NCBI GenBank assembly: GCA_963835955.1 | Contig: CAWIHZ010000004.1 | Span: forward strand, 372,001 to 436,000 | Direction: 5' to 3' | Source of the DNA: Roseiarcus sp963835955 | GTDB taxonomy: Bacteria > Pseudomonadota > Alphaproteobacteria > Rhizobiales > Beijerinckiaceae | Length of the DNA: 64,000 nt | Shown: in pieces, positions 8,582 to 16,836 of the stretch | Layout: every line of letters starts with the position of its first letter | Position numbering within the stretch: position 1 is the stretch's first letter | Notes under the pieces: model-generated | Told to the model about the DNA's origin: nothing | The model's input: the letters and a program-made list of their open reading frames with translations, nothing else | Database searches by the model: none | Program-made: the position numbers and the translations under genes

Positions 8582-9031
8582 TCAGAGCCATCCGACGAAC
8601 AAGAGGACCGCGGCCGCCGCGAGGCAGGCCATCGACAGGATGTCGGCAGTCAGCAACGTGATGTTCTTCCACCACAGGATACGCGACAGAACCGCGCACC
8701 GCTCGGGCAGCGCGTCGAGGTCTGCCTGAACGTCGGAGACGAAGTCGAAATCCTCCGGATTCGGTTTGCGCCAGATCGGGAAGCGCTGTCGCCCGGAGCG
8801 GGGAAATCGCGGATAAATGCAAATCAGCAGGTTGATAAAGATGATCATGAACGGCGTCATGATGACCGGCGCGCTCAGATACGGCGGATAGTGCGTGCGG
8901 AACTGGAGAACCGTTCCCGCCATGATCGCCACGAACAGCACCGCGATGAGCGCCTTGATGTCGCTGAGGCGGATTGAGTCGCCGTAGCTGGTGATGAGAT
9001 TGCGCAACCGTGCGTTTTCTTCTGTGGCCAT
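8582..9031 (-). CDS. Small membrane protein, PycTM/DUF5706-like (copy 2)
   Basis: A 149-residue protein with two N-terminal membrane spans (about 24-42 and 50-72) and one C-terminal span. The pattern R-L-S-D-I-K-A before the first span, IYPRFPRSGR after the second, and ERCAVLSRILWWKN before the last span matches the layout of PycTM/DUF5706 effectors (FADxKA, LFPR, LSxILxxKY). It is a clear paralogue of the upstream neighbour, which ends 37 bases earlier, so the two are co-transcribed. ATG 9031 is chosen because GGAGCGG precedes it; the open frame extends to 9121 but would overlap the other copy. In known Pycsar systems such proteins damage the membrane when cyclic pyrimidine nucleotides bind; no cyclase is adjacent. 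Confidence 0.65.
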   Translation of the reverse strand: MATEENARLRNLITSYGDSIRLSDIKALIAVLFVAIMAGTVLQFRTHYPPYLSAPVIMTPFMIIFINLLICIYPRFPRSGRQRFPIWRKPNPEDFDFVSDVQADLDALPERCAVLSRILWWKNITLLTADILSMACLAAAAVLLFVGWL

Positions 9032-9068
9032 CAACCGCTCCGACTCGCCCGAGGCGCGCGCCCGAGAA

Positions 9069-9530
9069 CTAGCTAAGCCAGACGTAATACAACAGAAAGA
9101 GGGTGACGAAAACGCAGACAATCGACACGAGAAGGCTGGCGCGGAGAAAATGCGTCTTCCACCAAAGAATGTCCGACAGCACTGCGCAGCGCAGCTTCAA
9201 CTGTTCGATGCTGCCCTCTGTCTCGCCGATGTTATCGAAATCCGCCGCCGTTAGGTTGAGTGAAACGAGAAAGTTCTTGGCGCCGCGCTTGGGATAGCGC
9301 GGAAGGAGCACTATGAACAAACAGAAGTAGACGACCAGGAACGGCGTCAGGACGATCGAAATTGGCAGATAACTCGGAAAGTCCGTGTAGTTATAGAGGA
9401 CCGAGTTCATCATGAACGCAAGGAACAGAAACGCGATGTTGGCCTTCAAATCGCTCGCCCGGATCGCTTCCGTATATCCGGCGATCAGCCCGCGATAGGG
9501 TTGCGTAGGATTTGAGACGGGTTTGTTCAT
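9069..9530 (-). CDS. Small membrane protein, PycTM/DUF5706-like (copy 1)
   Basis: A 153-residue paralogue of the following gene. Shared positions include AIRASDLKANIAFLFLAFM (first span), a second span ending in LLPRYPKRG, an acidic linker AADFDNIGETEG, and RCAVLSDILWWKTHFLRASL running into the last span. The N-terminal region is cytoplasmic by the positive-inside rule. It is the first gene of a two-gene unit. No cyclase, toxin or other defence gene lies beside it, so the name reflects fold similarity rather than a proven role. An alternative is a general small membrane protein unrelated to signalling. Confidence 0.65.
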   Translation of the reverse strand: MNKPVSNPTQPYRGLIAGYTEAIRASDLKANIAFLFLAFMMNSVLYNYTDFPSYLPISIVLTPFLVVYFCLFIVLLPRYPKRGAKNFLVSLNLTAADFDNIGETEGSIEQLKLRCAVLSDILWWKTHFLRASLLVSIVCVFVTLFLLYYVWLS

Positions 9531-9938
9531 CCGGCTTTCGGACGTTCCGCTTTGGCCAGGCGCGAGGGGCGTCCAAGGCCAGCATCATGGATCGAGCCGC
9601 GTTCTCAAACATGAGAATCGCGTGAAGCGCGACAAAAATCAAGCGGACGACGTCGAGCGCTAATTTTTTCGACAGCCAACGGTGGTCGCAAAGGGTGGAT
9701 TCCGGACGTTCGTTCCTTTCCGTAAACGGCTGACGCTGACCGGCGACAGTCGCCGGGGCAGGATTGGGTGACGCGGGGCCGAGGATGCGAAAGCTATCCC
9801 GACCACGGTCCGAATCGGGCAGTCTGCAGCGAGCGATATATGCGACTGCGACGCGAGCCGCAGAACAACCGAACCATGGCGCCGCGGACGAGGCGGATTG
9901 CGCCTGGCTGGTCTGACCTACGCCGTTTCAGCCGCTTC
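9531..9938. other. Intergenic region, nothing recognised
   Basis: These 408 bp lie upstream of the PycTM-like pair and beyond the end of the MFS gene. They should contain the promoter of the pair. I see no gene, repeat or RNA. Confidence 0.5.
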
Positions 9939-11258
9939 CTACTGCGCCGCCGCGCGCGCCGCCTGGGCGACGCGTCCCGGCTGAACGGCGCGGTCCTCGT
10001 CTGGACGATGGAAGATGAGCACGACGAGCACGGACGACAGCGCCAATGCGGCCATGAGGAAGAACGCGTACTCGAACGATCCGAACGTATGGACCACCCA
10101 ACCGGTGATCACCGGCGACAGGAAGCCGGAGATTGCGAAGCCCGTGTCCATGATGCCGAGCGCCGTGGCGGCCCGTCCCGGCACGATGTCGACGTTGACT
10201 GCGTAATACGCGGCGTTGGCGCTCATGCTGAAGGCCACAGCCGCGGTGATACCGGCGATCGCCACCGGCAGGCTGTGGATGAAGCCGACCGGCATCACCG
10301 CGAGCGCCGCGAGAAGCTGGGTGACGCCGATCAACAAGCTTCTGGATATCCGATATTTGCCCGTGCTTGCCAGCAGATAATCGGAAAGATAGCCGAGCGC
10401 CACCAGCAGCACGGCGGCACAGGCCCACGGCAGGATTGCGAACAGGCCCACTTCCCGAACGTTCAACTTATAAGTTTCTTGCAGGTAGTTCGGCAGCCAG
10501 CCCATGAAGAAGAACAGGAAGTAGCCGAACACGAAGAACGCCCAATAGTTCGCCAGCAGCGTCCGGTTGGTCAGCAGCAGGCGCCAGTCGGTGAAGCCGT
10601 GGCGCACGTGCCTGGCGGTGCGATTGCGGGCCGCCTCGATCCCGCCGCGGATATGCTTCAACTCCGCGTCGCCGACGAACGATGACTGCTCCGGGTCGTT
10701 GCGGAAGAAAATAATCCACACCGGAATCCAGATCGCGCTCAGCGCCGTCAGCGCGAAGAACATGCCGCGCCAGCCGAACAAAAGGATCAACTGCGTCGCC
10801 ACCGGCGCGCCGATCGCAAGCGCAATCGGCACGGCGACCAGCGTATTGCCAAGGGCGATGGCGCGCTCGTGCGGCGCAAGCCAGCGGCTGACCGCGCCGG
10901 TCAGCGCCGGGAAGTTCGGCCCCTCCGCCACCCCGAGCACGGTGCGCGCGATGTAGAGCGTCAAAAACCCGCCGGCAAGTCCGGTGGCGCCGATCGATGC
11001 GCTCCACAGCACGGCGGCGGTGAGAAGCACAGCGCGGGCGCCCCACCGATCGACCGCGATCCCGCCAAGGAACGTGGTGACCGCGTAGCCCAGCCCGAAG
11101 GCCCCGAGAATCAGTCCGATCTCGGCCGGTCCCAGTCCGAGCTCTGCCTTGATATCGCCGATCGCGAAGGCGATCGCCGACCGATCGATATAGTTCGCGA
11201 CCGTGATATAGAAGAGAAGAGCGATGACGATCCAGCGAAAGCCACCCTTGGCAGCCAT
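9939..11258 (-). CDS. MFS transporter, ACS (anion:cation symporter) type
   Basis: A 439-residue major facilitator protein with about 12 membrane spans. The N terminus FRWIVIALLFYITVANYIDR with D-R-S-A-I-A-F-A is the ACS-family signature seen in sugar-acid and organic-anion carriers such as ExuT/GarP types; GGIAVDRWGARAVL is the loop 2-3 motif. ATG 11258 is preceded by GGAGG five bases away; the longer frame to 11303 adds a hydrophilic tail unlike the family. It is likely monocistronic. The substrate is unknown; hexuronate, glucarate or aromatic acids are typical for the group. Confidence 0.85.
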   Translation of the reverse strand: MAAKGGFRWIVIALLFYITVANYIDRSAIAFAIGDIKAELGLGPAEIGLILGAFGLGYAVTTFLGGIAVDRWGARAVLLTAAVLWSASIGATGLAGGFLTLYIARTVLGVAEGPNFPALTGAVSRWLAPHERAIALGNTLVAVPIALAIGAPVATQLILLFGWRGMFFALTALSAIWIPVWIIFFRNDPEQSSFVGDAELKHIRGGIEAARNRTARHVRHGFTDWRLLLTNRTLLANYWAFFVFGYFLFFFMGWLPNYLQETYKLNVREVGLFAILPWACAAVLLVALGYLSDYLLASTGKYRISRSLLIGVTQLLAALAVMPVGFIHSLPVAIAGITAAVAFSMSANAAYYAVNVDIVPGRAATALGIMDTGFAISGFLSPVITGWVVHTFGSFEYAFFLMAALALSSVLVVLIFHRPDEDRAVQPGRVAQAARAAAQ

Positions 11259-11780
11259 GATTTCCTCCGTCTCGTGATTGGGCTTCTCGCGGCCCCGTTG
11301 CATGAACTGTATCGGGCGGCGTTGCAGGTCTGCCCCAACGACATTCCTGTGACGCCCCAGGTCCTGGCGTCATCCTCAAGAATCCCCCATTCTTAAATAG
11401 GCCGGATTTCGGCGTTTTTTCGCGCTTCGGCCCAGGAATGAGCACATAAATCGGCCCATTGGCGCGGCCCTCTCCTACTGGAGGCCATCGTATAACGAAA
11501 AATCCCACCGCGGCAATCGTGAATAACGAGCATTTTGCCGCATAAGCTCATATTGTAGGTTGCAAAAAGCCGGGTCGGGAGACGAGAACGGGACTAAAGG
11601 GACATGAAAAAGAGGCTCAAAGGACCGTAAAGACGAAGTCGCGGGCCAAAACTGACCGCGCGGGTCGCGCTTGTCTTTTTTTCCACGCGCGGGGTCGGCG
11701 CCCGGCTGTCGGGTCGGCTGGAAATGGCGCCGCAAGCCCCCGGAATCCCATGAAACGCGGCTGAAAATGGCGAGCGGCGC
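11259..11780. other. Intergenic region between MFS gene and pntB
   Basis: These 522 bp have lower GC than their surroundings in places. A small inverted repeat AAGAAT-N5-ATTCTT lies at 11378-11394, about 120 bp upstream of the MFS start, and could be an operator. No gene is recognised. Confidence 0.4.
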
Positions 11781-13181
11781 TCAGCGCCCCAGCGCCTTCA
11801 CGATCGCGTCGGTCATCTTCTTGGCGTCGCCGAACAGCATCAGCGTGTTGTCGCGGAAGAACAGTTCGTTCTCGACCCCGGCGTAGCCCGAGCCCATGCC
11901 GCGCTTGACGAACAGCACCGTCTTGGCCTTCTCGACCTCGAGGATCGGCATGCCGAAGATCGGCGACTTCGGGTCGTTCTTGGCCGCCGGGTTGGTGACG
12001 TCGTTGGCGCCGATCACATAGGCGACGTCGGTCTGCGCGAATTCGCTGTTGATGTCCTCGAGCTCGAACACCTCGTCATAGGGCACGTTGGCCTCGGCCA
12101 GCAGCACGTTCATATGGCCGGGCATGCGGCCGGCGACCGGGTGGATCGCGTATTTGACCTCGACGCCTTCCTTCTTGAGCAGGTCAGCCATTTCGCGCAG
12201 CGAGTGCTGCGCCTGCGCGACCGCCATGCCGTAGCCGGGCACGATGATGACCTTGGAGGCGTTCTTCATCATGAAGGCCGCGTCTTCCGCCGAGCCCTGC
12301 TTGACTGGCCGCGACTCCTTGGCGCCCGCCGGACCCGCGACCTCGCCGCCCCAGCCGCCGAGGATGACCGAGACGAAGGACCGGTTCATGCCCTTGCACA
12401 TGATGTAGGAGAGGATCGCGCCCGATGAGCCGACCAGCGCGCCGGTGATGATGAGCGCCAGATTGCCGAGGGTGAATCCGATGCCCGCGGCCGCCCAGCC
12501 CGAATAGGAGTTGAGCATCGAGATGACGACCGGCATGTCCGCGCCGCCGATCGGAACGATCAAGAGCAGGCCGAGCGCCAGGGCGACGGCGGCGATCAGC
12601 CAGAAGAACACGGCCGATTGGGTGGCGTAGAACAGGACGATCAGCACGATCAGCGCGACCCCGAGCCCGCCGTTGATCAGGTGGCGCTGCGGCAGAAGGA
12701 TCGGCGCGCCGGACATGCGCCCGTCGAGCTTGAGGAAGGCGATGATCGAGCCGGTGAACGTCACCGCGCCGATGGCCAGGCCCAGCGACATTTCGATGAT
12801 GCTCGCCGGATGGATGGCTTCGCCCTCGGCGATGCCGAAGGCCTCGGGGGCGTAGAGCGCGCCGGCCGCGACCAGAACCGCCGCCAGGCCGACCAGCGAG
12901 TGGAACATCGCCACCAGCTGCGGCATCGCCGTCATCTGCACGGTGCGCGCGCGCCATGCGCCCAAGCCGCCGCCGATCGCGAAGCCGAGGACGATGAGGA
13001 GCCACGAGAACGCGCTCGACGGCGGGCGAAGGGCGAGCGTCGTCAGCACCGCGACCGCCATGCCGATCATGCCGAAGCGATTGCCCTGACGCGAAGTCGC
13101 GGGCGACGATAAGCCGCGCAAAGCCAGGATGAACAGAATGCCGGCGATGAGATAGAGCAGGGCGGCGAGGTTGGCGTTCAC
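11781..13181 (-). CDS. pntB: NAD(P) transhydrogenase subunit beta
   Basis: The 466-residue membrane and NADP(H)-binding subunit (domain III) of the proton-translocating transhydrogenase. Roughly the first 260 residues are hydrophobic spans; the C-terminal domain has VIIVPGYGMAVAQAQHSLRE (Rossmann dinucleotide loop), YAIHPVAGRMPGHMNVLLAE, and DVAYVIGANDVTNPAAKNDP, all highly conserved. It uses proton-motive force to drive NADPH formation from NADH. It is the last gene of pntAA-pntAB-pntB, five bases after pntAB. Confidence 0.97.
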   Translation of the reverse strand: MNANLAALLYLIAGILFILALRGLSSPATSRQGNRFGMIGMAVAVLTTLALRPPSSAFSWLLIVLGFAIGGGLGAWRARTVQMTAMPQLVAMFHSLVGLAAVLVAAGALYAPEAFGIAEGEAIHPASIIEMSLGLAIGAVTFTGSIIAFLKLDGRMSGAPILLPQRHLINGGLGVALIVLIVLFYATQSAVFFWLIAAVALALGLLLIVPIGGADMPVVISMLNSYSGWAAAGIGFTLGNLALIITGALVGSSGAILSYIMCKGMNRSFVSVILGGWGGEVAGPAGAKESRPVKQGSAEDAAFMMKNASKVIIVPGYGMAVAQAQHSLREMADLLKKEGVEVKYAIHPVAGRMPGHMNVLLAEANVPYDEVFELEDINSEFAQTDVAYVIGANDVTNPAAKNDPKSPIFGMPILEVEKAKTVLFVKRGMGSGYAGVENELFFRDNTLMLFGDAKKMTDAIVKALGR

Positions 13182-13186
13182 GGACC

Positions 13187-13609
13187 TCAGCCCTTCTTCT
13201 TGTACATCGCGAGCATGCGCTCGGTGACGTAGAACCCGCCGACGATGTTCACCGAGGCGAGGATCAGCGCGATGAAGCCGACGAAGCGCGCGAAGGTCGA
13301 GCCGCTGTCGACTGCGGCGACGCCGACCGACAACAGCGCGCCGACCACGATGACCGAGGAGATGGCGTTGGTTTCGGACATCAGCGGCGTGTGCAGCGCC
13401 GGCGTCACCGACCAGACGACGTAATAGCCGACGAACACCGCGAGCGCGAAGATCGCCAACCGGAATACGAATGGATCAATGGCGCCGCCCGAGGCGGCGT
13501 GGCTCGCCGCCGCAAGCTGGTCGCTGTACCCATGCACGGATTGGGCGGCCTGCTGCGCGGCCTCGGCGGCGGCCCTGAGTTTGGCGATTGCGGCGTCGAG
13601 ATTGTCCAT
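13187..13609 (-). CDS. pntAB: NAD(P) transhydrogenase subunit alpha part 2 (membrane)
   Basis: A 140-residue small membrane subunit of the three-polypeptide transhydrogenase, as in Rhodospirillum. It has a hydrophilic Ala/Gln-rich N terminus, then spans beginning DPFVFRLAIFALAVFVGYYV, with the conserved WSVTPALHTPLMSETNAISS loop. It forms proton-channel domain II together with PntB. It lies between pntAA and pntB, with short gaps of 39 and 5 bases. Confidence 0.95.
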   Translation of the reverse strand: MDNLDAAIAKLRAAAEAAQQAAQSVHGYSDQLAAASHAASGGAIDPFVFRLAIFALAVFVGYYVVWSVTPALHTPLMSETNAISSVIVVGALLSVGVAAVDSGSTFARFVGFIALILASVNIVGGFYVTERMLAMYKKKG

Positions 13610-13648
13610 CCGGTTCTCCGATGCTCGATGGCGGACGGCCCGCCGGGC

Positions 13649-14776
13649 CTATTTCGGCTGAAAATTCGGATGCACGATCGCGCCGTCGCGGGTCAGGCAC
13701 GTCGCCTTGACGAGTTCGTCGTCCCAATCGACCGCGAGCGTCTTGTTCGTCTTGTCGATCAGAGTCTCGGCGAACGCATAAAGATTGCGCGCGTAAAGGG
13801 CGGAGGCGGAGGCGGGCAGGCGGGTCACGCTCGAATAACCGACGATCTTGACGCCATTCGCGCTCGTCGTCAGTTCGCCCGGCCGGGAGAGTTCGCAATT
13901 TCCCCCGCGCTCGACCGCGAGATCGACGATGACCGACCCCGCGCGCATCGACTCGACCATGCCGGCGGTGACCAGACGCGGGGCGGGGCGGCCAGGGATC
14001 AGGGCGGTCGTGATGACGATGTCCTGCTTGGCGATATGCGCGGCGACGAGCTCCGCCTGCTTGGCCTTGTAGGCGTCCGACATTTCCTTGGCGTAGCCGC
14101 CCGCGGTCTCCGCCTGCCTGAACTCGTCATCCTCGACGGCGACGAATTTGGCGCCGAGCGACTCGACTTGTTCCTTCGTCGCCGGGCGGACATCGGTCGC
14201 GGTCACGATTGCGCCGAGACGCCGGCCGGTGGCGATCGCCTGCAAACCGGCGACGCCCACCCCCATGATGAACATCCTGGTGGCGGGGATCGTGCCGGCC
14301 GGCGTCATCATCATCGGCAGCACACGGCCATACTCGGCCGAAGCGTCGATCACGGCGCGGTAGCCGGCAAGGTTCGCCTGGCTGGAAAGGACATCCATCA
14401 CCTGGGCGCGCGTGATCCGAGGCAACAGCTCCATCGCGAAGGCGGCGACTCCCGCCTTCGCCATCGCTTCGATCGCATCCAGGTGGCCGTAAGGGTCCAT
14501 CGCGCCGACGACGAGCGCGCCGTTCTTGACCTTGGCGAGCTCGGCCCCGCTGGGTCTACGCACTTTGAGCAAGAGATCGGCGCGTAGCGCCTCTTCGGCC
14601 GAGACGAGCCGGGCGCCCGCCGCCTGATAATCGGCGTCGACCACGCCGGCCTTGAGGCCCGCTTTGCGCTCGACGGCGACCTCAGCCCCCAGTCCGACGA
14701 ATTTCTTGACCGTTTCCGGGCTCGCCGCGACGCGCGTTTCGGCGGGGTCCGTTTCCGCGATCACTCCAATCAACAT
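13649..14776 (-). CDS. pntAA: NAD(P) transhydrogenase subunit alpha part 1 (NAD-binding)
   Basis: A 375-residue soluble domain I that binds NAD(H). The N terminus MLIGVIAETDPAETRVAASP is typical; the Rossmann loop is GVGVAGLQAIATGRRLGAIV, followed by TATDVRPATKEQVESLGAKF, both diagnostic of PntA/alanine dehydrogenase-type proteins. ATG 14776 is chosen over a longer frame reaching 14998, because homology begins at this Met and GGGGA lies about nine bases upstream. It is the first gene of the pnt operon. Confidence 0.96.
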   Translation of the reverse strand: MLIGVIAETDPAETRVAASPETVKKFVGLGAEVAVERKAGLKAGVVDADYQAAGARLVSAEEALRADLLLKVRRPSGAELAKVKNGALVVGAMDPYGHLDAIEAMAKAGVAAFAMELLPRITRAQVMDVLSSQANLAGYRAVIDASAEYGRVLPMMMTPAGTIPATRMFIMGVGVAGLQAIATGRRLGAIVTATDVRPATKEQVESLGAKFVAVEDDEFRQAETAGGYAKEMSDAYKAKQAELVAAHIAKQDIVITTALIPGRPAPRLVTAGMVESMRAGSVIVDLAVERGGNCELSRPGELTTSANGVKIVGYSSVTRLPASASALYARNLYAFAETLIDKTNKTLAVDWDDELVKATCLTRDGAIVHPNFQPK

Positions 14777-15060
14777 GGAACATTCCCCGCGACCGCCAGC
14801 TCTTGTCGGGACGGCTGCTCCTCGGCCCGTGGGTCTCGCCCCTCTGTTGCGGCCAATTTCGCAGCGCCGAAAAAGCCTTAGAGCATCGGCGCCCGCGCCG
14901 CAACGCGGCCAAATGTCTTCGATTCGCGGTTCGGACGCAACCAAGCGAGGGAGCGAAAGGCGCGACTGGGCTGCGTGGGAACGGAAGCGCGCGCACAAAA
15001 ATGCGGCGCGACGGCGGTCGAGGCGGATGCCGGCGTTACGCCGTCGCGGCTATGGCGGCC

Positions 15061-15429
15061 TCAGACGCGAGCGAGCACTTCGACGGGGCGGTCGTTCGCC
15101 TTGTCGCGAACGTCGAGGGTCTCAAACTTGACCAGTTCCGCCTGCGCCTCGTCCTGCGCCGCCTTCGCCTCTTCGATCTGCCCCGCGAGCTCGGCGATCG
15201 AGCTCTTCAGATTGTCTCGTCGGACCGAGGCCGCTCGGGCGTAGGTTGGGTAGGCGAAATGGTTGGGATCGGATATGCCGGCGCGCTTTTCCTCATTTGC
15301 GATTTCGCGGTCGAGGTCGGCTGTCATGCGCGTGAATTCAGCCAGCATCGTCTCGATCTGACGAACGCGCCGGCGTTTCTCTTCGAGTTGAAAACGCTTC
15401 AACCGGATAAGCGTGTCGCGCGACTTCAT
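15061..15429 (-). CDS. fliJ: FliJ-like flagellar export chaperone (ctrA-adjacent)
   Basis: A short coiled-coil protein of about 122 residues. MKSRDTLIRLKRFQLEEKRR, an Arg/Glu-rich helix, and AGISDPNHFAYPTYARAAS are the pattern of the Hyphomicrobiales protein encoded beside ctrA and annotated as FliJ, the export gate chaperone that works with the FliI ATPase. It is divergent from ctrA, which matches the conserved gene order in the group; fliI is not next to it here. The frame stays open to 15486, and an ATG at 15444 is a possible start, but 15429 has GGAG eight bases upstream and matches the usual N terminus. Confidence 0.8.
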   Translation of the reverse strand: MKSRDTLIRLKRFQLEEKRRRVRQIETMLAEFTRMTADLDREIANEEKRAGISDPNHFAYPTYARAASVRRDNLKSSIAELAGQIEEAKAAQDEAQAELVKFETLDVRDKANDRPVEVLARV

Positions 15430-15756
15430 GCCAGGGCGCTCCATGCAACAGTCCCCGCGAAGGGGCGTCGCTGTCCTCGGCTTCACGGCCGTCGGACCTG
15501 GCGACGATGCAACATGAAGGTTTCCCGTTTCTTACCGCAAAACTTAAAGATGGCGACCATTTGAGCGCGGGCGCCGCGCCGCGCGACCGTGGTCGGTTTC
15601 CGGCGGAGATGGCCAGGACAGCGGGAAGGGCCTCGCGGGCGTTAGCAATTCCTTTACGCGCCGGGTTAACAATCCGAAGTCAAGGCCAATCGCTCCGGTT
15701 AGCCTTTTTAGAAAGTCAAGATCGTGGCGTCGCGGTTCAGTCAATGGCGAAACTGC

Positions 15757-15928
15757 GAGTCAGTTGAATCAATTAGGTCGAGAAGATGATGTATCCCTTT
15801 AACTGTACGCGAGCTAAAAAATTGATAAATATCAATATATTATTGACATGGACCGGGGAGTCATGAAGGGTCTTGCGCGAAGGAATCATGATTTGTTAAC
15901 CGTTGGTGGTCACTCTTCCTTTCGAATC
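15757..15928. promoter_or_regulatory. Cluster of five GANTC (CcrM) sites upstream of ctrA
   Basis: GAGTC at 15757-15761 and 15858-15862; GAATC at 15766-15770, 15883-15887 and 15924-15928. About 0.7 site would be expected in 172 bp at even base composition and fewer in GC-rich DNA. Confidence 0.7.
15822..15835. promoter_or_regulatory. Perfect FNR/FixK box
   Basis: TTGAT-AAAT-ATCAA matches the FNR/FixK consensus exactly. It lies about 195 bp upstream of the ctrA ATG and about 390 bp from fliJ. A chance exact match to ten fixed bases is expected less than once in a 64-kb window. Confidence 0.55.
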
Positions 15929-16030
15929 AGTCCGGAGTACCGATCCGGCTATCGCGCTGGCGAAGTGTGGGCATGAAAGCGACGTGCGAAAACGCGGTCA
16001 CGAAGCAATGGGCGAGGTGGGGAGCCTGAC

Positions 16031-16732
16031 ATGCGTGTACTTTTGATCGAGGACGATGCGGCGACCGCTCAGAGCATCGAGCTGATGCTGAAGTCGGAGA
16101 CCTTCAACGTCTATGTGACGGACCTGGGCGAGGAAGGGATCGACCTCGGCAAGCTCTATGACTACGACATCATCCTGCTCGATCTGAACCTGCCCGACAT
16201 GTCCGGTTATGAAGTGCTCCGCTCGCTGCGCGTGACCAAGATCAAGACCCCAATCCTCATTCTGTCCGGGATGGCGGGCATCGAGGACAAGGTCAAAGGC
16301 CTCGGCCATGGCGCCGACGATTATCTGACCAAGCCGTTCCATAAGGACGAACTGGTCGCCCGCATCCACGCGATCGTGCGCCGCTCGAAGGGACACGCCC
16401 AATCGGTCATCATTACCGGCGACCTGGTCGTCAATCTCGATCAGAAGACGGTCGAGGTCGACGGGGCGCGCGTGCACCTCACCGGCAAGGAATACCAGAT
16501 GCTGGAGCTGCTCTCGCTGCGAAAAGGGACCACCCTCACCAAGGAAATGTTCCTCAATCACCTTTACGGCGGCATGGACGAGCCGGAGCTCAAGATTATC
16601 GACGTCTTCATCTGCAAGCTGCGCAAGAAGCTGGCGATGGCCTCCAACGGCCGCAATTACATCGAGACGGTCTGGGGCCGCGGCTATGTGTTGCGGGAGC
16701 CGTCGCCGAACGACGATCGCATTCCGGCCTAA
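16031..16732 (+). CDS. ctrA: Cell-cycle master response regulator CtrA
   Basis: A 233-residue OmpR-type regulator. The receiver domain has the acidic pocket IEDDA (residues 6-10), phospho-acceptor Asp51 in ILLDLNLPDMSGYE, and the KPF lysine; the C-terminal winged helix includes VHLTGKEYQMLELLSLRKGT and IETVWGRGYVLR. These are near-invariant in CtrA, the regulator of DNA replication start, division and motility in Alphaproteobacteria. GGGGAGCC precedes the ATG. cpdR, which governs CtrA proteolysis, is 22 kb away in the same window. The upstream region has GANTC sites as expected for cell-cycle control. Confidence 0.97.
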   Translation: MRVLLIEDDAATAQSIELMLKSETFNVYVTDLGEEGIDLGKLYDYDIILLDLNLPDMSGYEVLRSLRVTKIKTPILILSGMAGIEDKVKGLGHGADDYLTKPFHKDELVARIHAIVRRSKGHAQSVIITGDLVVNLDQKTVEVDGARVHLTGKEYQMLELLSLRKGTTLTKEMFLNHLYGGMDEPELKIIDVFICKLRKKLAMASNGRNYIETVWGRGYVLREPSPNDDRIPA

Positions 16733-16836
16733 GGGGCGGCCGCGAACCCTTCAACCGAACCAAACCAGGCAAGGCCCGCCGCAGGGCTCAACCGCAGGCG
16801 TCAATTCTCGCGCCGGTAATATCCGCGATCCGGCGC

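Larger units (their letters stand above)
15487..16030. promoter_or_regulatory. ctrA / fliJ divergent regulatory region
   Basis: A 544-bp intergenic stretch, clearly AT-richer than its flanks between about 15770 and 15900. It contains five GANTC sites (15757, 15766, 15858, 15883, 15924), the recognition sequence of the CcrM cell-cycle methyltransferase, several TTAAC elements (for example 15663 and 15895) that resemble CtrA half-sites, and a perfect TTGAT-N4-ATCAA box at 15822. In Caulobacter, methylation state and CtrA itself control ctrA promoters. Confidence 0.65.
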
